Assembly: GCF_003597395.2 (NCBI RefSeq)
Contig: NC_133790.1
Span: 22,537,854 to 22,601,853 of the forward strand
From: Chelonoidis abingdonii
Taxonomy: Eukaryota; Chordata; Testudines; Testudinidae
Reading direction: 5' to 3'
Length of the DNA stretch: 64,000 nucleotides
Shown here: positions 56,980 to 64,000 of the stretch, piece by piece
Numbering within the stretch: the first letter of the stretch is position 1
Layout: every line of letters begins with the position of its first letter
Made by a program: the position numbers and the translations under genes
The notes under the pieces: generated by a model
The model's database searches: none
Seen by the model: only the letters and a program-made list of their open reading frames with translations
Told to the model about the DNA's origin: nothing

Positions 56980-59900
56980 GATTGAGTAATTATGTAGCGT
57001 GTGTGTCTGTTTTCCAAGAGTGAGGCAGACTTTCCAGAGCCTTTTGTTCTATCTTGAGAGGAGGCAGGGCAGGCACACAGTTGACTTTCTGAATAATTTA
57101 ACACACACTTGGCATCAGTCTGTTGCCCAACCTACGTGGTACTTGTAAACTTCAAATAATAAAATTATTCTTTGATCAGGGCCTGGAGGAAGCCATGTGT
57201 TTCTATCTTCATCTCCTGGATTTTCCTATGAACTTACGATATCAATGATACAGAAGTATGGGACCCACTTCAGATATTAGTGAAAAAGGTGGTGGGTTTC
57301 TCTATCACATAATGTACAGCTATTAAAGGTCAAAGCTAGTGACTTAAACATGGATAATGCTTTGATTCTCTTCTGTAAATTCCGCTGTTACTTTTCGACT
57401 ATCAACAAATTAGTTTCTTGTGTATAAAATCAAATTTATTTCAAGATACTTTAAACCCTCAGCAGTGAGGTGCAAATAGTATGCAAAACTTTCAGATAAT
57501 TTAAGTGGTTCTTTCCGAGTAGATTTTCTCCTTTGTTATTTTTCACTCTCCATGCAGTAGTTTTAATATTAAATAAATGGTGTTTGTGCTTTTGTATCTT
57601 GGGATGGTTTGTCTGAAAGTCTTTGTTCATTACTTTATACATCTATAATTATTTGCATCTGTATATTAAAAAGTGTTCTAGCCAAGCCGTAATATTGCTG
57701 CAAAGTGAAACGGCATCTGTTCATTACTATGGACACAAAAGATGTTCACAAAGTTGTCACAGTTACAGGAACCAAAGCAAAATTATAACCTATCAGGCTG
57801 CAGAAAGAGCAATAAAAAGCTTGTCCTCAACAAATAACAGTTCACCCAAAATATTCCATGCAAAAAGTGCTAATGTATTTGATTCAGTTTTATATTGAGA
57901 GATGCTCAAAGTATAATATTGGGGGTGAATTTACATTCCTATGGTTGTCTCGATTTAATGTATCAACAGACCAATTCTTATATAACAGAAATTTGAAGAA
58001 TTTGTTTTACAACTTAAATAAAGATAAACTTTGTATACGTATGAGTTGACCTATGAAGTTCGTAAAGCTATATTGATGAGACCTGCTACCAGTCACTTTC
58101 TTCAGTTTTGTGGTATTGTTCACAATTGTGGTTGATTCTTTTGTGCTATTTGTAGTCCTCTTCTGTCTTTCCAGTTGGTTGTAGTTGGATAGTCTTTCAT
58201 GTTTTGATCCAGATACCTGATTTTCTTACATTTAGGACAGCTCATAAAACAGGTTAAACAGTGCAATATTAAACTTTTCTCTTTTTTCTTCCTGTCTGTT
58301 TTCCTAATTTTAATATCTTAATTTTGACGGTTGAAGGGGTTTCTCTTTTCCTTTAGTGTTCATAAGTTCTCTAACTATCAAGTTTGGTGGCAGTGACCTC
58401 CTTCCAGCAAACTCTAAAATGTTCCACTAGATTTCTGAATAGCTTTTTTTTCTTCTCCTGTGCAGAACTCTGACTTTGAGTTAATTTTTTCTAGTACCAG
58501 AGTTTCCCCCACTCATTCATAGCAGTCACACTTCTTCCACCCCCTTGTTATGGTAATTCTAGCAGGAACTAGGAAATGAGTGGTAAGAAAGCCATGAAGA
58601 ACTCAAGACTTCACTTTTCATAAAAAATAACAAAAATATGAAAAGGTTATTTGACAGCTGACACATGGTATCTCCTTTGTAGAATCTCCAGTGGCTTTCC
58701 AAAATGTCTTAAATTTTGGTCACTTTCACCATATATGGAGAAATTCTTTCATTATGTTCTCTTCAGCACTTGCCCATCCTTGCGCTGTAATCATTCCATT
58801 TTAAGGGGAGTTAGGTACCATTGATACAGAATTTTACCATTTTCTTTTATAATGTGTCCTTTGATGTATGGGGACCTTGCCTTATCTGTTCTCCCATTCC
58901 CCAATTTCAGATTCCCATAGTTCTGATGTTAATGCTGTTGCTTATGGGGTGTATTTTGAAACAGTGAAATCCATTCCACAGAGGAATTAAGTTATTTCTG
59001 GGAAGGTTAAACTACACTGTTTGCTTTACTTGAAATAATTTGTAGTAGCAGTTTTTCTGAGTTTGACATTAGCAGAAATAGAAACTGTCTATAAAGGCAG
59101 CAGCACATAATCTCAGGCTTCCCAAAGGACTGTGGTATTTTCAGAACAAGATGTTGCTTAAAGTACCTGTGAAGGTTATTGAATGCGCTGGGAAGGATTC
59201 ATCTGTGTAGTAATTCCACCACGTGAGGGTCATCCTGTCCTCATTACCCAGCCTGCCTACTCTAATCATGGCTATGTGTAACCCATTATATGAACGATGT
59301 ACCCTCACTGCTCCCCTACTGTATCTTGACCCCACCCACCGTACACCCCGCATTGGGGACATTACAGACTGTATATATCATATGCTAACCAATAACCAAA
59401 TACCAACGTCCCCTATACTCTGTATGTTAGCCCCGATGACTAATAACTGACTCATCAAACTCTGTGTATCATCTTTATTTAAATATTTTCTACTTGGGTG
59501 GCTTACAATGTGATCTCAAAACAGCAAAGAAACTGAGCAGAGTTGTAATATTCTTCCTTGGAAGACAGTAGCAGTGGTGGAAAGGTACCAGAAAAAATAA
59601 ATGAAATTTTGTGAGTCTTCTCTTTTAATACTCAGGGTTTTTAATTACTGGTTGAGAATAGCACATTTTTTCTCAAGGCAGGGTAGTTAGTGGAGAGATT
59701 TCCCAGTATATATCTAAAACAGCAAAACCTGTCTTCTGGGCCTCTGAGTGTGACTGCGTTTTACTTGGACAAAAAATGAGTAATCAACAGAAGGGTCTGA
59801 AAGACTAAACCCACCACCCTGTGATTACTGTGATTGTGAGTTGGAGAGGGACTGCGTACAGATTGAATAGACTTATGATCTTGCTGCTCTGTGATTTCTC

Positions 59901-60378
59901 AGAATTTTCAGATGCATAATTGTGTGTGTGTATGTGTGGAGGTTGTTTTAAAAATGCTTTCCTATTTTAATCCCTCCATGGTTTTTTCTCGATCTGTTCC
60001 AGAGAAATAAGGAAGGATGGTATATGGATGAATATGTAACATCCATTTCTCTTAAGGGATTTCCTGATTCTTCTTCCCTATGTACAATCTACTTTAGATG
60101 GAGCTACTTCTGTTGACGGAAGGGCTTATTAAAAATTTCATTTCCCTGTCCGAATCGTATAACTCTTTCTAAAATAAGAACTCTTTTTGGCCATATGAAT
60201 CTCTCATTCTTTGGAGTCTAAAGTAGATGTATGCAATTTAAAAATTAATGATTTGAGGGAAAAGGTTACTTCTGTGGAAGAATACATTAGTAATCTGGGA
60301 CATAAAATGTCACTGTTCGAAAAATACTAATTTTTGGTATAATAATGCATTGCTCCACTTGAAAAATGGAAATTAAGG
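56980..60378. other. SPPL3 intron sequence, nothing firm
   Basis: AT-rich intron up to about 59200. From 59215 to 59470 the plus strand turns C- and A-rich (CCCACCCACCGTACACCCCG, then ACCAATAACCAAATACCAAC), unlike its flanks. I suspect a repeat but cannot name it. Confidence 0.4.
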
Positions 60379-60554
60379 ACACCTCTACCTTGATATAACG
60401 CTGTCCTCAGGAGCCAAAAATTCTTACCATGTTAGAGGTGAAACCGTGTTATATTGCCCTTGCTTTGATCTGCCGGAGTGCGCAGCCCCCTGCCCCCGGA
60501 GCACTGCATTACTGCGTTACAGCCAAATTTGTGTTATATTGGTGTAGAGGTGTA
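60379..60554. mobile_element. MITE copy B (family of 7354-7543)
   Basis: It starts ACACCTCTACCTTGATATAA and ends GTGTAGAGGTGTA. Inner runs ACGCTGTCCTCAGGAGCC, CTTGCTTTGATCTGCCGG and GCGCAGCCCCC match the copy at 7354-7543 in the same orientation. Confidence 0.8.
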
Positions 60555-60572
60555 TAACAGATTTAACTCACT

Positions 60573-60960
60573 CACTCATGCCCGTCACCCCAATCGGGGT
60601 ATGGGCCGCCAACCACAGATCTCCAGAGTCCTCTGTCCTGGGCCATTCGCTCTAGCTGGTTCCAGGTATAGCCCATTTTTTTGCTATCAGCCTGAAGGTT
60701 GCGTCGCCAGGTGTTTCTTGGACGGCCTCTTTTCCGCTTGCCTTGGGGGTTCCACCGCAGTGCCTGTCTTGCCTGGAGTGACGGAGTCCTCTCAAGAATG
60801 GATGTACTGATAGGGATTGGCCAGCATGATCTGGGAATCCTTTGAGGCAGCCTATTAGAAAGGCTGGCATCTTTGGTGGTCTGTTTCCGGATATGCCTCA
60901 GGTTTCAGCCCATTACAGTAAGGACTGACTTCATGATGAGTTGAGAACGTAAATCGATTT
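60573..60960 (-). pseudogene. Non-LTR retrotransposon ORF2 C-terminus
   Basis: A clean open run on the minus strand (about 60785 to 60625) reads LQARQALRWNPQGKRKRGRP, then RNTWRRNLQADSKKMGYTWN and QLERMAQDRGLWR. The K-R-K-R-G-R-P-R-N-T-W motif with the G-Y-T-W and R-x-x-W blocks is the usual C-terminus of several LINE families. No reverse transcriptase is visible further right. It may come from a relative of the LINE at 27430-29860. Confidence 0.75.
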
Positions 60961-62240
60961 TATTGCCAAGACAGCTCTCTGACTCCGATTGTTTCTTGAG
61001 TGTAGCAGGTTTGCTCTTGTGCCTTACAGTCTTCTTTGAATGTCTCGTACTGTGCCACCCTGTTGGCAATCGGTGATCGCTACTCGAGATAGAGTGAGGA
61101 CTGCTCTTCCAGGGGCTTCTTCAGGTGCTGGAGTCGTTGCTGATGACTTAATCCAGGATCTTGTCTGTCCATTGGATAGTTTTGAGGCATCTGTCGATGC
61201 CGTAGCTGCACAGGTGGTTTCTCTAACTCCTGCTTTACTAGCATGTATGAACGGATAGCGAAGATCTGTCGCAGTCCAGGTCATCAGCTGGGTCCACACG
61301 TCCACTGGATTCCGTTTCCTACGCCGTAGTGGATGTCTTTCATTCATCAATGACAGGGAAGGGAGGTGACACAAGCCCTTGTTGACTCCGTTTGCCTGGC
61401 AGCTGTTATGTTGAGCTGCCTCCATGATCACTCTACAGTATTACTATGAGTATTTGATCGTGACACTTTGCTGGAGCCGTAGTCTGCAGCGCTTCCAGAG
61501 GTTCTTCATCCGCTCATATCGACGCTTTCTTGCAATAGTCGTCACGTTGATGTACAAATGAGGAGTTCCCTCCACAGTGCTCGACTTGTCGAAGCGTTGT
61601 TCTGGTCCATTGCTGATCTGTCAAGCCGGAACTGCCTGTCATCTGTATGCGTGATCGCGCCACATCCTTATTCTCTCTAAGAGAACTCGCGTGAGGACCT
61701 TCCTGCAACAGACGTGTGATCCTCTATTATTTGAGCACGTTGCTGCTTCTCTTTCTTGATTTTGATGAGATATCCTCTCCGTTGCCGGAATATTTCTCCT
61801 ATCTTCTCAAAGAAGGGAGTCAGCATTAGTCATGAAGCTCCAGTGTCATGCTCCGGCCTCTGCTGGGTGTCAATCAGGTCGCGCACCTTCCTTTCTCATC
61901 AATGGTGATGGCTTTTTATCTCATCTCTGGTTGGTTTTCCCAATAATTAGGGCGGGTCCTCCATTGGCTGGAGTTGCTATCTGGTAGGATTTGGTGAGTG
62001 TGGTCTGTAGGGTTCCTCGCAGTGCTCGCCATTTCATGTCTTCCTCTTCTGTATATGACTTCCCTGCTTGTCTTCGGCGTTCTAGCTTGCTGACACTTTC
62101 CGACGTGCGCTGGTCGTTCCTCGATGGTCCTGTTACGCTGTTGTGCCTGCTTGCTTCGCCCTGTGCCGTTATCCACTCTCTCTCTTCTCTTCTAATTCCT
62201 TCACTGTCTGTGGCTTAACATTCGTAGAGTGTCTACTTCT
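60960..62240. other. CpG-rich tract of unknown nature
   Basis: CpG is unusually frequent for an intron (for example GTCGATGCCGTAGC, CTACGCCGTAGTGG, GACTTGTCGAAGCG, CTCGCGTGAGG), with no island-like GC content and no exon. The minus-strand frame 61024-61431 has no domain. It could be the upstream part of the LINE at 60573, too altered to read, or poorly polished sequence. Confidence 0.4.
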
Positions 62241-64000
62241 CTTCTCTTGACGCATGTTTCTGGTGTGTGTTAATACATGTGCTAGCCTTATTATTTGTGC
62301 TTTTCAAAATAGATTTTTGTAGCTGTTCTCCTTGCGCTCTTAATCCTTTCTGTTCAATACATAAGTAGTTCGTATTAGGTCTTGACTTTAGTAAATATAT
62401 TTTTGGTATGTGTGCCATTTCTTTACTAAACAGTGTTAAGCTTTTGTGCAGTTAAGGACCAGATAGTCATTTGTAATGATTACAATGTGTAGTCTATAAA
62501 ATCAAGTGTACCTCTCTGAATAGGTGCTATAGCACATTTGCCTAATATGACATATTCTCATTCTTTCTTCTCAATGAGAGCATGTTATATTTATAGCTTA
62601 TGCTGTTCATTTTCAGCATGTTGACCGAATATCATATAATAATATCAAATCGGTTTTATTGTCCAGCCATGACGCTCAAAAATCAATGCTACCATTCACA
62701 TTTCAAATAAGGCGTTTTTAGCTCATCGGACAATCCATCACACTTCTCTCATCTCTAGACTTATCATAGAAGCCTGCAGGGAATCCATAAACAAGTACCC
62801 ATCCCATGATATGTGGCTTCAGGGATGTTGCATAACTTGGACTACTTGGCAATTTACACAGTTGCTTTGTTCTTAGCAGGCACTCAAAATTACTAACATA
62901 GTGTATATATAAGTACTCGCCACATTTTTTGTATTAGCCTGTACGAAATTCAACAGTGTACAAATACCATATACACCTTTTTCTCCTGTACGAAAATGAT
63001 ACTGACTAAGTGAAATTTAACTCATTTCACATGAATATATTGTATGGAATTTCAATGTGTCTTTTATCTTTTCCTTGGAGGTCACCAAGATATGTTCTTG
63101 GAGATGTGGTGTTAGTGCTCTTATTGTCTCTTTTCCGTTGGATTTAACTATAGAAAAAAGGCCTCTCTAAAGCATAAACCCTAGCTCGACAGCCATTGTA
63201 TTTCCTTTTATAACAAACTAAAAATATTAGCAATACTGTTATCATAAACTACCTGCACATATCTTAATTCTGTGTTCGCTAAAACGCTCGCCTGTTCTTA
63301 TTCAAGTGTGTTTTTCATGCCTTTTCTCCTTAAGACCCTTTTGCTATGTACATCATTTATTGTGTACCATTTTCCACAATACTTCTCAGCGTGTCAGATC
63401 TCTCATTTATTCAAAGTTCTCTGTCTATCCTACTTGCCTACCACGTATATCCCTACCAATCCACGAAAAATCTTGCTTTCCTTTTTCAGGTGAGAAGGCC
63501 TCTTAATTGAAAGAACTTCGCTCCTAAGAACAAAACAAATTGTTTAAGTTGAAAACACTGTCTCTATAACTTATTAATTAAGCTTTCTGAGCTCAATAAA
63601 TATGCTTCCTCCTGTCTAGATCATATTAACTGTGGATTCTCAAAATTGACATTATTAAAATTCTCGCAAAAAACTTTAGCTCCTAGTCTACAGTTTATAT
63701 TAGGCTAAGGGCATATGCATTTTAATTGCTAATATTCATGGAGAGTATGAACACTTAGGAGGGTCTGCCTTTGGTCCATGTGAGCTGACCCAAGAGAATG
63801 AGATAATACTGTTAGTCGTCGTTGGTTCCTAACTATATGCCCTAAGTATAGACTTTGATTCTATTTCATCTCCTTTGGACTGGTTGAGATCCTGTAGATG
63901 GTTAGAACGAACAGTTTGTTATTTCTCGTCGACGAATTGCGGTGTCCATTGATAAACAAGTGGACCAGCACACAGTGTACGCACCGCGTCTAGCTTATTC
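62240..64000. other. AT-rich sequence at the right edge, nothing recognised
   Basis: No repeat, exon or RNA gene recognised. The overlapping frames at 63272-63506 lack any domain. Confidence 0.4.

Larger units (their letters stand above)
17794..64000 (+). other. SPPL3: SPPL3 intron 1 (open at right edge)
   Basis: The intron begins with the GTGAGC donor. I find no acceptor followed by coding sequence for the expected next residues (a hydrophobic segment starting AYSLVDSSQ), so the intron continues past the window. This agrees with the very long first intron of mammalian SPPL3. From 18170 to about 21900 the sequence is plain AT-rich intron with no repeat that I can name. Beyond that it is mostly transposon-derived. 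Confidence 0.8.

Noticed and set aside
1..64000. CRISPR array, bacterial operon, phage or endogenous retrovirus
   Set aside because: I found no regular spacer array, no operon-like gene run, and no gag, pol or env pattern or LTR pair. The tandem arrays here are minisatellites without unique spacers.

Overview
The window is vertebrate nuclear DNA, almost certainly from a turtle. The evidence is a tRNA-derived SINE with a CR1-like tail (34656-34845, the classic chelonian Pol III SINE), many CR1 LINE fragments, MIR copies, Harbinger and hAT DNA transposons, and split exons with GT splice donors. There is no prokaryotic organisation: no operons, no CRISPR array and no ribosome binding sites. Nearly all short open frames are chance frames or transposon relics.

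Two host genes are present, each by its first coding exon only, and they point away from each other. HNF1A exon 1 is on the minus strand (1571-1905). Its promoter lies upstream (about 2115-2215) and carries a textbook HNF4A site and a forkhead-type site. SPPL3 exon 1 is on the plus strand (17771-17793), inside a CpG island (about 17290-18160). The HNF1A/SPPL3 head-to-head order is the same as on human chromosome 12. About 15.9 kb separates the two start codons. That spacer holds MIR and CR1 relics, a Penelope-like fragment, and a 60-bp-period minisatellite (16500-17210) that abuts the SPPL3 island.

Everything right of 17794 is read as SPPL3 intron 1, which does not end inside the window. It is a layered transposon landscape. 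The main pieces are: a 5S-rRNA-like SINE relic (about 23.0 kb); an hAT element with 8-bp target duplications whose two arms are inverted copies of its own transposase C-terminus (23471-25085); a dead antisense LINE (27430-29860); a GC-rich tandem array of palindromic modules (32890-33450); a small hAT MITE nested in CR1 with perfect 8-bp duplications (33995-34305); a two-gene Harbinger element with a spliced Myb/SANT gene and an opposing transposase gene (36215-40200); a Harbinger-type MITE nested in CR1 (41158-41811); a Myb/SANT-like open frame of about 248 codons without an evident partner (42447-43193); a CR1 LINE (44880-47490); and a second Harbinger of about 4 kb with TAA duplications (52976-56976), which contains a 974-bp run of N.

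The last 3.5 kb, and the sequence just left of the N run, look less like ordinary intron. They may be strongly decayed or poorly polished assembly. I recognise no endogenous retrovirus, no toxin gene and no functional tRNA or rRNA gene.
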